A stretch of 64,000 nucleotides of DNA from Gracilaria gracilis (taxonomy: Eukaryota > Rhodophyta > Florideophyceae > Gracilariales > Gracilariaceae): the NCBI GenBank assembly GCA_030374805.1, contig JARGSG010000237.1:124001-188000 (forward strand). Direction: 5' to 3'. How positions within the stretch are numbered: position 1 is the stretch's first letter; each line of letters opens with the position of its first letter. Under the pieces are notes generated by a model, which was given only the letters and a program-made list of their open reading frames with translations, did no database searches and was not told the DNA's origin. Position numbers and translations under genes: made by a program. Below are positions 11,186-22,049 of the stretch, in pieces.

Positions 11186-11337
11186 TGCACGTGGGGAGCG
11201 TGTGCACGTGGCCATGTATCCATACGTGGCCAGCGTTTAGCAGCTATGCAATTTGTGCACGTGGCCAGTGCGGCCCACACGTGGCCAGTGCGGCCCACAC
11301 GTGGCCAGTGCGGCCCACACGTGGCCAGTGCAGCCCA
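11186..11337. promoter_or_regulatory. Tandem CACGTG (G-box/E-box) array between ADA2 and Bet1
   Basis: Six perfect CACGTG hexamers start at 11188, 11205, 11258, 11278, 11298 and 11318. The last four sit in exact 20-bp tandem copies of CACGTGGCCAGTGCGGCCCA (11258-11337; one substitution in the last copy). CACGTG is the core site of bHLH and bZIP factors. The array lies 570-720 bp upstream of the ADA2 ATG and 270-420 bp upstream of the Bet1 ATG, so it may act on either gene. The function is inferred; the repeat itself is read directly. Confidence 0.7.
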
Positions 11338-11495
11338 GTGTACGCACGGTGTTGACTGCAAACGGTCGAATGTCAATCAACGATGGGATGGATCATGGGA
11401 TGGTGGATCGGGCGGGCGTAGATAGATATGATAGGATTTCACATAGATGGCGTTTTGCGCGGCGCACCGCTTGCACGGACGTTTTGCTGCAGCGC

Positions 11496-11549
11496 CTTGC
11501 GCTTCGTAACTTACTTGCGCTTCGTAACTTACTTGCGCTTGGCAACTTA
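11496..11549. repeat. Three 18-bp tandem repeats upstream of Bet1
   Basis: Unit cttgcgcttcgtaactta occurs at 11496-11513, 11514-11531 and, with two changes, 11532-11549; a degenerate fourth start follows. It ends about 55 bp before the Bet1 ATG, so it lies in the leader or core promoter. Confidence 0.8.
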
Positions 11550-11603
11550 CTAGCGCTGCGTACGCGCCTGCCGCTTTGCTCTGCGCTGCGCGCGCGCGCG
11601 CCG

Positions 11604-12136
11604 ATGACGGCCGTGCCAAACGACGAGGCGCAGCGGCGCGCGCTGCTGTTTGGCGCGCGCACGGAGCCCGGCACGTACCGCCGCGCCGGCGCGGCTGCGG
11701 GCGCGGCTGCGGGCGCGGCTGCGGGCGCGGCTGCGGGCGCGGCTGCGGGCGCGCCGATGGGTGCCGCCGACAACGAGCTACTCGAGCAGAACAACGTGGA
11801 ACGGGTGGACGGACTGCACGGCCAAGTACGCCAGATGCGACACGTAAGTGGACAAGCACAACTGTTGCGCGACGGCGCGGGTGCAAAGCGCGAGCAACGA
11901 CGCTGACTGACGCGCGTGTGCAACAGCTTGCCATCGACATAGGACAGGAGGTGCGCGACCAGAACGCCATGCTGGACGCCATGCAGGGGACATTTGATCA
12001 GGGGACCGACTCGGTGCGGCGCACCATCGCGCAGCTGCGGCGGCTGGCGCGATCGGGCGGCGGCGCGCATTTGTGCGCGCTGGCGCTCTTCTCACTGGCC
12101 TTCTTCGTGCTCATCTATCTGCTGCTACGCCGATAG
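11604..12136 (+). CDS. BET1: Bet1-like Qc-SNARE, one intron
   Basis: Exons 11604-11843 and 11927-12136 give 149 residues. The 83-nt phase-0 intron has a GTAAGT donor and CAG acceptor. Joining brings together the SNARE heptads VERVDGLHGQVRQMRH and LAIDIGQEVRDQNAMLDAM. The glutamine in RDQN is the expected zero-layer residue of Qc SNAREs. A C-terminal membrane anchor follows (CALALFSLAFFVLIYLLL) with two terminal arginines. Bet1 acts in ER-to-Golgi vesicle fusion with Sed5, Bos1 and a v-SNARE. The N-terminal part contains five GAAA units encoded by a 12-bp GCGGCTGCGGGC repeat (about 11690-11757), which is not a family feature and probably reflects slippage in very GC-rich DNA. The gene is divergent from ADA2. 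Confidence 0.88.
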
Positions 12137-12592
12137 AGATATGTAGCTAACTTATGTGATGTACCAAGGTACTGACTGTAGCGGCGGTTGCGCTTGCGTG
12201 CGTGGCTGCCGTGCGTTCGTGCGCGCACCGTTTCGCTACTGAATCGGCACACATGGCACACGTTCCTCCTGAAACACTCGCTGCCACGCGTATTCTTCGC
12301 ACCTTGTGAAGCGCCGTTTTGAGAAGCAATCATTGCATTCTATCTGTGGCGCTCACTCGCTCTAAGAAAACATGCTTCTTCAGCTCGCAGCAGCCGCCTT
12401 CCTGTCTCCAATATCTTCTCCTCTCTGCCACGTCGACGTGATCAACGCTTGTCCTTATTTCCTGAAATAAAGGGCTCCCTCTCTCTACTCTTCAAAACTC
12501 GTTTCGCACACCCCTTTGCCCGCTTCCTTGCCACGCCCAGTACCACCCCCTCCTCTCCTCGTCATCTCCTCCAATTCACCCCACTTGCTCCA
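12137..12592. other. Intergenic, no gene seen
   Basis: This 456-bp spacer holds the Bet1 3' end and the upstream region of the B-box gene. The last 150 bp are CT-rich, as before other genes here. No RNA gene or repeat was recognised. Confidence 0.4.
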
Positions 12593-13345
12593 ATGGAGCA
12601 TGGCTCAAAGCGACCACTGGTGCATCCCTTTCGTGTGCTCTGCGAAGGCTGTGAACGCGCCCCTGCCGTCCGCTTGTGTCCTGTGTGTCGCCAACCAACG
12701 TGCAATGCGTGCGTTGACCGCCTGCACACCCACGCGAACCGCTCCTCCATGTCTCCGTCCCACCAACCCCCACATAGGCCCAGTAATTCCAGCTCGTTAG
12801 ACGCCTTGATCGGCATCATTCCCATGTGCAACAGCTGTCGAACTCGCCCTGCATATGTAAGTTCTGCCAGCTTGCGTTTTCTGCGTTGCGCGCTATTGCA
12901 GCTCTAACTTGCCAATTCCTCCTGCTGTATGCGCTCTTTCAAGAAATCGCCCAGTGGTAATGTTTACGCGGTTTGTAGGGAGTGTCGGCGCAGTAGTGAG
13001 GCTGCCGTCCCTTCGTCTTCGTCGCAGGATGTGGCTGCAAACAGTTTTGCTCAGGAGATGGCACGCTCATCGCGCTCATCACAGCCTCGGCACTCGTCTT
13101 CTTCTTCGAGGCAGCCCTCTTCATCGTCGCTGCCCTCTTCGCCTCTGTCGCGACAGCAATCCTCTGCTTCTGCTGCTTCTCCTACGCTACCTTCGTCGCA
13201 GTCGTCGTCGCGACATGGCTCGTCAACGCGTACTGGCAGTTCGTCACAACAGCACAAGAGCAAGCGTCATTCTTCCTCCAAAAAGGGTGCCCATGATGGA
13301 GATGGCTCAAGTAGCGCCTCCAGCTCATCTAGGTCTAAGAAATGA
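12593..13345 (+). CDS. B-box-like zinc-finger protein with serine-rich tail, one intron
   Basis: Exons 12593-12856 and 12944-13345 give 221 residues. The 87-nt phase-0 intron has a GTAAGT donor and an AAG acceptor. An N-terminal B-box-like finger spans about residues 17-47 (CEGCERAP, CPVCRQPTCNACVDRLHTH), with the C-x2-C-x8-C-x2-C-x4-C-x2-C spacing. Splicing joins a second cysteine pair CNSC to CREC across the exon boundary (CNSCRTRPAYKSPSG, VCRECRRS), giving a possible four-cysteine zinc site; this supports the intron. The remainder, from about residue 110, is almost all serine with basic KSKRHSSSKK near the end. Plant B-box proteins regulate light and flowering transcription. Whether this one does is unknown; it lacks a visible CCT domain. 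Confidence 0.7.
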
Positions 13346-15778
13346 GCGAGTGGTAGACGCTGGCCAGGCAGCAGCGGCACCAAAAAATGGGTCCAGCTCT
13401 GGGTGTAATTTGGGACTGAATTATAGTGTGTCGGAGTTGTTCCACAGGTATCATGTAAGAAAGTGACTGCTTAAACGATTGGTTCCGCCGCCTGGCGGCG
13501 TTAGCGAGAATTACATGGCCGCCGCACATGCTCGTGGCACGTCAAATTGGTTCCCCCTCTGGCAAGACATGCTGAAAATGTGGAATGCACGCTGATTGGC
13601 TGTTGTGCTTTGTGCAAAATGTACAGTACAGATAGGCAGACGCATATGTGGCCACCTACGCGCACTGCCGAGTTGGTCACTTCTTCTGCGGTGGCGGTGA
13701 GGTTATCTCTAGCGAAGGGTGCGCAGCACGGCCAAAGCGCGGTGCCACTTTGTGAACCGCTCAGTTGGAGAGAAACAGTACTGCGCCAAACAAGTGGAAG
13801 CCAAAGCAGGACTCACTGCGCACACGGATATATCCGCAGGACATGTCCGCGTGCGCATGTGTTGGTTCGTCCCCAGTCATCAATTCCGGGATACCTTCTT
13901 GACTAGAGTATGAAAGGCGGAGGCAACGGAAAATGCCATCTAAATTTGGCTTTGCGTGTTTCGTTTTCTTCCACTACGAACCCATTTGTCCGCATATACT
14001 GAAATACACTCATATACACGTTGGATGGCGTATGCTACTCATGAGACATTGCTTGTAGAAAACTGAACCCATTCCATCGTCTGTTGCGTTAACGCGTGTG
14101 TTCGAACCCTAATTCTTCGCTGCTACTGTTGTACTTTGAAAGGTGGCTGTCCAGAAAGAACCTGTTGCGTTTTGGAACACAAGTCTTGCACAATCAACAC
14201 TGAGCAACCCTGTCAAATCCAGTTTGGCAATCCAATACAACACACTGTCTCTCTCCCTAGCAGCAACTTTGCAGCACAGCGTCTAATAATAATACAGACT
14301 ACAGTGCGCCAGCGGTCGTAGCTTGAGCTGCTGGCGAGCGGAGGGGGAGCTCAGATTAATTGCAATCTCCCACAGCAGCGCTGGAGCTGCTCGATTTTTG
14401 CACCACGTCAGTCTTTTGATCCCTCAAGAGCTTGCTTTGAAAAGACAGAGGCGGAAGGCTCAGAGGTGACCGCACATTTCGCCAAAAGTAGTCAAGCGTG
14501 CTTCGAGAGTGGCACTATATTCCGGAGATATGCTTCCAAACGACTTTTTGTGTGGTCTCACGAGCTTGATACGGGTTCATTCTCCGCCGGTCGGTTGATA
14601 GAACGTTGTGACAACATTTGACACGATTTCTGCTCTCAAAATCGGCCCCAGTGCTCTTGTTTGACGGGTGGAACATCTACAAACAGAAAAAAAAAAAGAG
14701 ATGATCACAAGAGCGCTGGCTGTGGTAGATATTGCGGTTTATGAACATTTAATTGATTCAGATTGACACTGCTTGGCAGTTGAGAAACATGGCAGAGCCA
14801 ATGGATTCTGTTTAGGCTCATCTTTCTCACTGACTAGTTTTACGTATCTACAAAAGTACTCAGAAATTTGATAATTAAACTGTTAGTATTGCCCATAGGG
14901 TACTTTTGTTTGAAAGCCCGACGAGCTGGGCTCGTCCTATCGTATCTAAGACCAACCATAATCACTGGTAATTGTGTAACAACGTTTATTTGTTTTGGGG
15001 GGTTAATTTTCGACTAGATACGTGGTTAAGACGAGGGATTTCTGGGAATGTATACATTTCAGACGTGAAGAAGTTGGATGTATTCGTGTTCAGCGAGTGT
15101 GGCCGCATGTAACGTGCAGATGCGCTTCCATCGTAGAATTTGTAGATATGCACGCTACGTATTCCAACTTATGTGCGATGGTGCCAATCGTTTTCGGGTG
15201 TCTTCACACAAAGGTAAGGGCTATGATACAGTTGGAGGACACTTCTCAGCGGAGAATTCAGAGTCCTTTCGCTGAACGGTTATCTAAACTTCATCTCACC
15301 GGTGCGCTTTGGTGAAGGCGCAACAGCAGGAGGCGTGCAATTCATCTCAGAAAAGGACTACCGGTGTACACGTACTGTAGGCAAATGTGGAATCAGTTTG
15401 AGCCAAATTTGGTCCAATTGCCTATGGCGGAGAGCCCTTTCCTGCTAGTCCACATGTGCTTGAAATACTTGACCGAATTGTGGCACAATTCCTAAATGCA
15501 CCATTCTGCAAAATGCAAAATGCAACATATGTTCCAAATCTGAAAATGTGCCGATGTGAAGGGTAACGACGGTTACTGGTAAACGTTTACCTTCGTATGA
15601 TACAAAAAGGGGGTGCATCTCTGGCATTTGCCGGACCTGTTCAACAAAAACAGGTTCAAAGCCACTTTTGAATGCAGGCAGAAGCACCTGAAAAGCATCC
15701 AAGAGATATGTACCAACGGTACCTTCGCAGGTATAACCGTACAACATGCACGCGTGCAAAAAGCCTTGGCATCATGCC

Positions 15779-15836
15779 ACTGAACCACATCTTTTTCCAC
15801 AACTATCTTACCATACCATCAAAGATGTGGTTCAGT
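15779..15836. repeat. 16-bp perfect inverted repeat
   Basis: Arms actgaaccacatcttt (15779-15794) and aaagatgtggttcagt (15821-15836) are exact reverse complements separated by 26 bases. It could form a hairpin RNA or be a remnant of a small inverted-repeat element. Confidence 0.75.
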
Positions 15837-15880
15837 ATATAGACATATGCAATTTGTCAACAAAGTGCTCATACAGTTCT

Positions 15881-15898
15881 ACTACGTGTACACGTAGT
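15881..15898. promoter_or_regulatory. 18-bp perfect palindrome upstream of eIF2-gamma
   Basis: The sequence actacgtgtacacgtagt reads the same on both strands and contains two ACGTG cores, a form that a dimeric bZIP or bHLH factor could bind. It is 249 bp before the eIF2-gamma ATG. A role is inference only. Confidence 0.45.
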
Positions 15899-16146
15899 CT
15901 CAGTGATCTCAGATAATGCTATCGCCAAGTGTACAACAGTACAACGGGACACGAGTTTAAGCGTGCAGCTGTCAATTCTGGACAGCAGGTCATGCAGCCC
16001 CGTCAGTCCGCCTGTCAGGGCAAGTCAGCACGGACACCTTCTGACGGCGACGCGGACGGCACTCCGGCACAGCGTCTTCTTTCACAAGCGACGCCCCACG
16101 CCGATTTTATTCACCGTGCTTCTCCCACCTCTCCTCCATTCCCGTC

Positions 16147-17535
16147 ATGGCCGATTCCCGTGGACTGGCCGTTCAGGATCTGTCAACGCTCGACGTCGGC
16201 TCGCTCACTCCGCTCTCCCCACACGTCATCTCGCGGCAGGCCACCATCAACATTGGCACCATTGGCCATGTCGCCCACGGTAAGTCCACCGTTGTGAAAG
16301 CCATCTCCGGCGTGCAGACCGTCCGGTTCAAAACAGAGCACGAGCGTAACATTACTATCAAACTTGGATATGCCAATGCAAAGCTATACAAGTGTGGCGA
16401 TGAGGCTTGTCCTCGACCTTCCTGTTATAGGGCGTACGGCTCGGCTAAAGAGGATACTCCTACTTGTGAGGTCCCCGGATGTAGTGCTTCTATGCAGTTG
16501 ATGAGACATGTTAGTTTTGTGGATTGCCCCGGCCATGACATTCTTATGGCCACCATGTTGAACGGTGCCGCGGTTATGGACGCCGCTTTGCTGCTCATTG
16601 CTGGAAACGAACCCTGTCCACAGCCGCAGACAAGTGAACATCTGGCAGCTGTTGAGATTATGAAGTTAAGAAATATCATCATTCTTCAGAACAAGATCGA
16701 TCTTGTGAAGGGCACTCACGCGGAAGCTCAATCCGAACAGATCCGAGAATTTACGAGAGGTACAGTGGCAGACGGATCGCCTATCATCCCCATCTCTGCC
16801 CAGCTCAAGTACAATATCGATGTTGTAGTTGAATATCTTATCAAGAAGGTCCCGGTACCACTCAGAGATTTCACCAGCTCTCCTAGAATGATCGTCATTC
16901 GAAGCTTTGATGTCAACAAACCAGGCGAGGGGGTCGATGATTTGAAGGGCGGTGTTGCAGGTGGCTCTATTATGCAGGGCGTTCTGAAAGTTGGTGACGC
17001 CATTGAAGTTAGGCCAGGTATCACTTTCCGTGACGGAAATGGAAAGATGGCGTGCAGTCCTATCATGAGCGTTATTCGTTCTATGCATGCCGAACAGAAC
17101 GATTTGCAATATGCTGTTCCAGGTGGACTTATTGGTGTTGGAACAAAGATTGATCCTACTTTGACAAGAGCCGATCGCCTAGTTGGTGCTGTGCTTGGAG
17201 CACGAGGCCACTTGCCAGACGTGTACTGCGAGCTTGAGGTTAACTTCTTTTTATTGAGACGTCTGCTAGGTATGAAGACTGAGGGTGATAGTAAGCAAGC
17301 CAAGGTTTCGAAACTTAACAAAGGAGAGATGCTTATGGTTAACATTGGTAGTACAAGTACTGGCGGAAAAGTTCTTGCTGTCAAGAGAGATTTGGCTAAG
17401 TTCACGCTTTCAAATCCGGTGTGCACCTCGGTTGATGAGAAGATTGCGCTGTCGAGAAGGATTGATAAGCATTGGCGCCTTATTGGATGGGGTCGTATTC
17501 GTGCCGGATCGACCATCAATTTGTCTTCGTCGTAA
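16147..17535 (+). CDS. EIF2S3: Translation initiation factor eIF2 subunit gamma
   Basis: A complete intronless 462-residue protein, the usual length for the family. It is the GTPase subunit that carries initiator Met-tRNA to the 40S ribosome. The G1 P-loop GHVAHGKST lies at residues 41-49, G3 DCPGH near 126, and G4 NKID near 182. The zinc knuckle inserted in the G domain ([17 protein letters not shown]) spans roughly residues 84-115, and the two C-terminal beta-barrel domains follow, including RSFDVNKPG and the end [11 protein letters not shown]. The start is the first ATG of the frame in good context. It is convergent with the pfkB kinase, with 88 bp between stops. Confidence 0.97.
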   Translation: MADSRGLAVQDLSTLDVGSLTPLSPHVISRQATINIGTIGHVAHGKSTVVKAISGVQTVRFKTEHERNITIKLGYANAKLYKCGDEACPRPSCYRAYGSAKEDTPTCEVPGCSASMQLMRHVSFVDCPGHDILMATMLNGAAVMDAALLLIAGNEPCPQPQTSEHLAAVEIMKLRNIIILQNKIDLVKGTHAEAQSEQIREFTRGTVADGSPIIPISAQLKYNIDVVVEYLIKKVPVPLRDFTSSPRMIVIRSFDVNKPGEGVDDLKGGVAGGSIMQGVLKVGDAIEVRPGITFRDGNGKMACSPIMSVIRSMHAEQNDLQYAVPGGLIGVGTKIDPTLTRADRLVGAVLGARGHLPDVYCELEVNFFLLRRLLGMKTEGDSKQAKVSKLNKGEMLMVNIGSTSTGGKVLAVKRDLAKFTLSNPVCTSVDEKIALSRRIDKHWRLIGWGRIRAGSTINLSSS

Positions 17536-17623
17536 CCCGCCTCATTACATAGTTGTGTGTACAGGTAAAAAAAACTAGGAAACACATTCACATTCAGGGC
17601 CGCGAAACGAATTGTTCGATTCA

Positions 17624-18817
17624 TTATTCCACGGTGAAGTCATGTGGTTGCAAGCTTTCTCTGGGAGGAATGCGATCCCTGTTCTTTGCAAGCGATAGCA
17701 AGCGACCTATCTCCGCTCGTTGTCCGCAAAACTTGGAATCTATGCGGTGTAGAGCGCTTACCAAACCTGCGTCAGCTAAACGTGCTACACCACCTTTGCC
17801 CGCAGATTCAGAAAGTTCAGCAACTACTCCAGCCATGAATGCGTCACCTGCACCACTTGCCTTTACTGGGGCGTTGTCCGTCACTTTGAGCGCGCCTCTG
17901 TATATGTACGCGCCGTATTCGAGATGTGGCGATAACTTGTGTTCCGATTTGTCTTCGGCGCGTGTCGCAATAAATACTCCGTCCTTCCCACATGTTACAC
18001 ATGCAATGCCAGCTCCATTTTCTACGAACCATTTGACGATGGGCTCTATCAGATGTGCGGACATGGTGTCGCTGCTAGATGGCGCAGCGAGGCCAGTGAC
18101 TACACATGCCTCGTCTAAGTTTGCATGGATAGCAGCTGTATACTCTAACGCTGGGAGCAGTACGGGCGTTTCTGGCGTCTCTTCCGTATCTGCGCCGTTG
18201 ATGTCGAGCGTGATAAGCACATGAGGCGCACCTTCTCGAACTCGTTCGAAAAGCTCTCGTAAAGCGGGTCCTTGAAGCTTTGGCATCAGATGCGGATATC
18301 CAAAATGAAACACTCTCAAAGACTCTGTGAACAAGGTGTTCATGACTGTGCGGGGTAGAAGGTTCAGAGAGGTGGCTACGTTATTTGCGCCGAGGGTGAC
18401 GAAGCAACCGCGCCTTCCATCGACGAACAATGGAAGAACTGCCACACTTGTGCATGTTTCCGAGCTGACTTGAATGCCACTCACATCGACATCTGTCTTC
18501 AGAAGAAGATCTCGAAGCGTCTTTCCATGTGGGTCATCACCAATGAGCGTTAACAACGCCGTTTGTATGCATAGCGAGGCGAGAGCCCTTGATGTCTGAG
18601 GGGCTGAACCGCCCGCGGTGAACGTCGTGTGCGAGAATGTGGTCACGGATTCTATCGAGATGGGTACGTGGGCATTGTGTAACTCGATGTCTATGCAGCT
18701 AAGACCGCAACATATGACTCTGGGGAGCTTTGATTCGGTCATGGTCGTGTGAAGCGTTTCAAAGAAGGAGGTGGTATCTATCATCGGTGATGGGGCGCAG
18801 TGCCACGTCAGCTTCAT
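17624..18817 (-). CDS. pfkB-family carbohydrate kinase
   Basis: A 397-residue intronless protein of the ribokinase/pfkB superfamily, which phosphorylates sugars or nucleosides with ATP. The N-terminal family region is visible as RVICCGLSCIDIE followed by the glycine pair TFTAGGSAPQTSRALASL. The C-terminal signature VKASGAGDAFMAGVVAEL near residues 317-334 carries the catalytic aspartate in GAGD and the anion-hole glycines. Exact substrate cannot be read; fructose, ribose or adenosine are all possible, and the spacing looks closest to the fructokinase/ketohexokinase branch. The first ATG adds about 25 residues before a second Met (MTESKLPRV) that could also serve as start. No obvious transit peptide. 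Convergent with eIF2-gamma. Confidence 0.88.
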   Translation of the reverse strand: MKLTWHCAPSPMIDTTSFFETLHTTMTESKLPRVICCGLSCIDIELHNAHVPISIESVTTFSHTTFTAGGSAPQTSRALASLCIQTALLTLIGDDPHGKTLRDLLLKTDVDVSGIQVSSETCTSVAVLPLFVDGRRGCFVTLGANNVATSLNLLPRTVMNTLFTESLRVFHFGYPHLMPKLQGPALRELFERVREGAPHVLITLDINGADTEETPETPVLLPALEYTAAIHANLDEACVVTGLAAPSSSDTMSAHLIEPIVKWFVENGAGIACVTCGKDGVFIATRAEDKSEHKLSPHLEYGAYIYRGALKVTDNAPVKASGAGDAFMAGVVAELSESAGKGGVARLADAGLVSALHRIDSKFCGQRAEIGRLLSLAKNRDRIPPRESLQPHDFTVE

Positions 18818-19227
18818 GGGGTTTTGTTCTCAACTTGAGAAAATCTCAGTGGGCAGAGCATGCAATTTTTTGAATATGAGATTAAAACACAATGCTTCTT
18901 TCCGCGGGAATCTCAACTCGTATCTACCAAGGGTATGAGAGATGCCATTCCGCAGCTGTATCTCGTCATAGAATTAGCGAGGTGCTCCGCAATTATCTAA
19001 AGGTTCGAAGCACCACTTCTCCTCGTCGGCGAAGGGAACGAGTTTGGAAGCTCGTCAAAACAACCTGTTCGATACGCTATTGGTTCTGCAGAAACAGCGT
19101 ACGCCGACTGCGAAGGTGTGCAGAGCATTTGTTTCGGTTTTCTCCACATGTAACCTAACATCGCCCCGTGACAATCAAGAAAGGGCTTTGCTAAGTGTTG
19201 CTCTTCCGCGAATAATCACCAAGCACC
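18818..19227. other. Divergent intergenic region, no gene seen
   Basis: This 410-bp spacer separates the starts of the pfkB kinase (minus) and the transporter (plus) and presumably carries both promoters. No clear TATA box or repeat was recognised. Confidence 0.4.
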
Positions 19228-21015
19228 ATGTCTGCCAGCGTAAATCACAAGCGAATTAGGTTTCCCTTCGGTTTTGTGCCTCAATTTATCTTGCCCCTGC
19301 GAATCCCGAACAATTCTAGAACGAGAACCGTTCTTCCCTTCCACACATCTCGTCCCATTCGAATGCCGCGCCCCGGAGTTCTTGTTTCATCAATGAGAGA
19401 TAGTCGTGCCGATGTGGAGTCAAATGATAGTGTAGACGAACCTCGTACTGCAGCATCAAAATTCAGTATGAGCAATGTGCCGGAGCGGCTTCGTGTTGTG
19501 TTTCTTTGTTTCATATCTTTCGTCATCTGCAATTGCGATCGCATAAATATTTCGGTCGCCATTCTCCCGATGGCCAAGTTTTATGGATGGAACCAAACAA
19601 CCGTTGGAATTATACAATCCGCTTTTTTCTGGGGGTACGTTTTGACGCAGATTCCAGGAGGCTACTTCGCAGACAAATACGGTGGGAAGCATGTCTTGGC
19701 CGCAGGTGTCATTGTCTGGTCAGCGATGACTTTAGTCACACCGCTTGCAGCATCCTCAAATCTTGGTTTACTGCTTCTTGCAAGAGCTCTTCTTGGTGTG
19801 GGCGAGGGGGTAGCTATGCCGGCGATGAACAACATTATATCGAAATGGGTTCCTGAAAAAGAAAGAGCGCGATCATTGTCTCTGACCTACAGCGGCATGT
19901 ATCTTGGCTCCGTAATTGGTTTATGGCTATGTCCACAGTTCATTGTTTCCTTCGGGTGGCAAAGCGTGTTCTACATCTTTGGGGCATTTGGTTTCGTGTG
20001 GTGGTTTGCATGGCAGGGTATGGCCACCAGCACTCCGCAGCTCTCTTCCACCATATCCGCGGAAGAACTGCAATATATTGAATCAGGATCCCCTGGTGTC
20101 AAGAAGGAAGTATCTAATGTTCCCTGGCGCCTTTTGTTCAGCAAGAAAGCAACGTGGGCAATCATTGTTGCACATTTCTGCGCAACCTGGGGTAAGTTTT
20201 TATGGCTCTTCCGGACAGAATGGTACTCCAACCTTCCTCCATTTGATAATTAAGCGTGTCAGACTGCTAACCGTTGAAGTGTGCGATGGCTTTGCGAAAC
20301 AGGGTACTTTGTGCTGCTTATATGGCTTCCAACTTACTTCAATCGCCAGCTTGGGTTCGATCTCGCTGCTTCGTCTTTTCTGTCAATTTTACCATGGATG
20401 GCCATGTTTGTTTCGGCGAATGTGGGCGGTCTTATAGCCGACGCCTTAAGATCCAGAGGGATGTCTTTGACAGCGGTCCGAAAGACCATGCAGTCAATCG
20501 GGTTTCTTGGTCCAGCAGTTTTCCTCGCACTAGTTGCGATAACTGATACACCTTCCTTGGCTGTGTTTTTCATGACTTCTGCGCTGGCATTGGGTTCATT
20601 CTCACAGAGTGGGGTATATTCCAACCATCAGGACATTGGGCCCGCATACTCTGGGATCTTGCTAGGCATCAGGTGAGTTCACCCCTCAATTTAGGAGCGG
20701 TACAATGAGATGTCGCTTCAAAACCGAAGTCGCTGTCGAACACATCCAGATAGTTAATGTGCCGCATTTTTGTCTTCGATATTGGACCGGACCACCCAGC
20801 TGCTAACAAGTATTAATCGCCTCGTCTTTCTCCTTTCTTTTGAATATCATAGTAACACAGGTGCGGCCATACCAGGAATTGTTGGCGTAGCCCTCACCGG
20901 GTTCATTCTTGACGCCACCGGCTCGTGGAAGCTTGTCTTTGCGATCGCCATTTTCTTTTATTTGCTGGGGACGGTGGTTTACAACTTACTCGGCACTGGT
21001 GAGCGTGTCTTTTGA
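19228..21015 (+). CDS. MFS anion/phosphate transporter, PHT4/SLC17 type, two introns
   Basis: Exons 19228-20191, 20303-20672 and 20853-21015 give 498 residues. Introns are 111 nt (GTAAGT, phase 1) and 180 nt (GTGAGT, phase 2), and splicing restores the conserved joins TWG-GYFVLLIWLPTYF and LLGIS-NTGAAIPG. The first 70 residues are basic and hydroxylated and look like a plastid transit peptide. The core has about twelve membrane spans, with MFS motif GYFADKYGGK after helix 2, the GVGEGVAMPA segment, and the QSGVYSNHQDIGPAYSG loop that is highly conserved in plant PHT4 and animal SLC17 proteins. Plant PHT4 members move inorganic phosphate, or ascorbate in one case, across plastid membranes. Which substrate applies here is not visible. 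Confidence 0.92.
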
Positions 21016-21655
21016 GAACCTCGGCTTCACTGTGGTGAAGGCAACGAAGATCTACAAACAGCTCAGAAGAAGAGAATGTTTGGATTCCATATACCAAGAA
21101 AAGCGGAATTCCGAGCATCTTTATGACTCTTGTGATGCGCTGGAGATGTTCTGTAGAGCTGCATCTGGAAATTAGACAAAGACTCTCCGTGTGCCCCCAA
21201 TATCTAACAATATTAACTGATGATCATGTAACCGAAGGTGGAAATTTGTGTTTTCTTGGTTCTCTTTGTGTATCCTGGTCGTGTTGCAAGACCACGATGA
21301 TGCCTCTCGAAGAGAACTTAGAACTCTGCATGCGGGTTTGATTATGGGCCAATGTCAGGCCATGAGTTGGTCTCGGTTGGATACTTCTTGACTTTGCCGC
21401 ATTCACCCTTCATTGACGTGGTTCGTAGAGCTTCCCATTCTAATGCTGTATTAACAGAGTTCATGCTTGATTCTTTCATCCGAGAAAGACCAAAAGCAGT
21501 CTTGGGTACTACGTTCCCTGTTTCGCCAGAACAAACGGATTCTGACATAAGCGAAGCCCCATATTTCGAAATCTGCATCAGCAGCAGACATCAGTGTTTC
21601 ATGTTGTAATTAGGTTTATGTACTCTTAAAGAGAGAGGAGTTTTTATCTTTGTGA
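21016..21655. other. Intergenic, no supported gene
   Basis: This stretch follows the transporter. An 85-codon ATG frame at 21352-21609 (plus) and an antisense frame show no recognised family. Given the LINE remnants that begin directly to the right, this may be decayed retroelement sequence, but I cannot show it. Confidence 0.35.
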
Positions 21656-21659
21656 AACA

Positions 21660-21920
21660 TGAGACTGAAAAGGTCTGTTTTGTTGCAGTGTTCCGCAGGA
21701 CGCTTCCGTTCAAAGAAGCGTTCTCTCACTAGGAAAGCTAGCCCCCTTTCCGGCCATGTTCTAGTACTCTCAATAACAGGAAGTCCCAGCCTGTCCCGGA
21801 GAGGAGGAAGGCACTACACGTATTGTCTTCCCAAAGTTCTTTTTGGACATGGTGATAAGTTCTCCGCAGTTTCTGAGCTCCTACAGCAGAATAAATTGTA
21901 TTCTGAAACGGTTTCTTCAT
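21660..21920 (-). mobile_element. LINE 3' end fragment (copy A)
   Basis: Read on the minus strand, this codes CLPPLRDRLGLPV and WPERGLAFLVRERFFERKRP, which aligns with the C-terminus of the better preserved copy at 23.1-23.7 kb (CLPSRRERQNLYVV, WPARVLAFLVRERVFEQKR). Only the last part of the ORF2 protein remains. It is a dead, 5'-truncated non-LTR retrotransposon copy. Confidence 0.65.
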
Positions 21921-22049
21921 GAATCACATGATGTCTGATGATGTGTGTTTCTCTTCACCTCCTATGCTTCAAGCGACCAATCAGTATGCAGAGATCGATG
22001 CATTGCTTCAACGTTCCATCTTATTTAATGCGGGAATCAACCTTCAATA

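Larger units (their letters stand above)
13346..16146. other. 2.8-kb gene-poor stretch
   Basis: No gene could be supported. Short frames exist, such as 15022-15315 plus and 15445-15759 minus, but they show no family signature, and the second begins with TTG. I checked for tRNA box patterns and for the conserved cores of spliceosomal snRNAs and saw none. Two inverted repeats near the right end are listed separately. A pyrimidine-rich leader precedes eIF2-gamma. Confidence 0.45.

Noticed and set aside
11258-11337. 20-bp regular repeats as CRISPR array
   Set aside because: No spacers between units; directly tandem in eukaryotic DNA.
10618-11376. 253-residue N-terminal extension of ADA2
   Set aside because: No ATG fits better than 10617; the extension is read from trinucleotide repeats and the CACGTG array, and family members start at the ZZ finger.
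14085-14125. tRNA-like box B (gtgttcgaaccc)
   Set aside because: No pairing T-arm, anticodon arm or acceptor stem around it.
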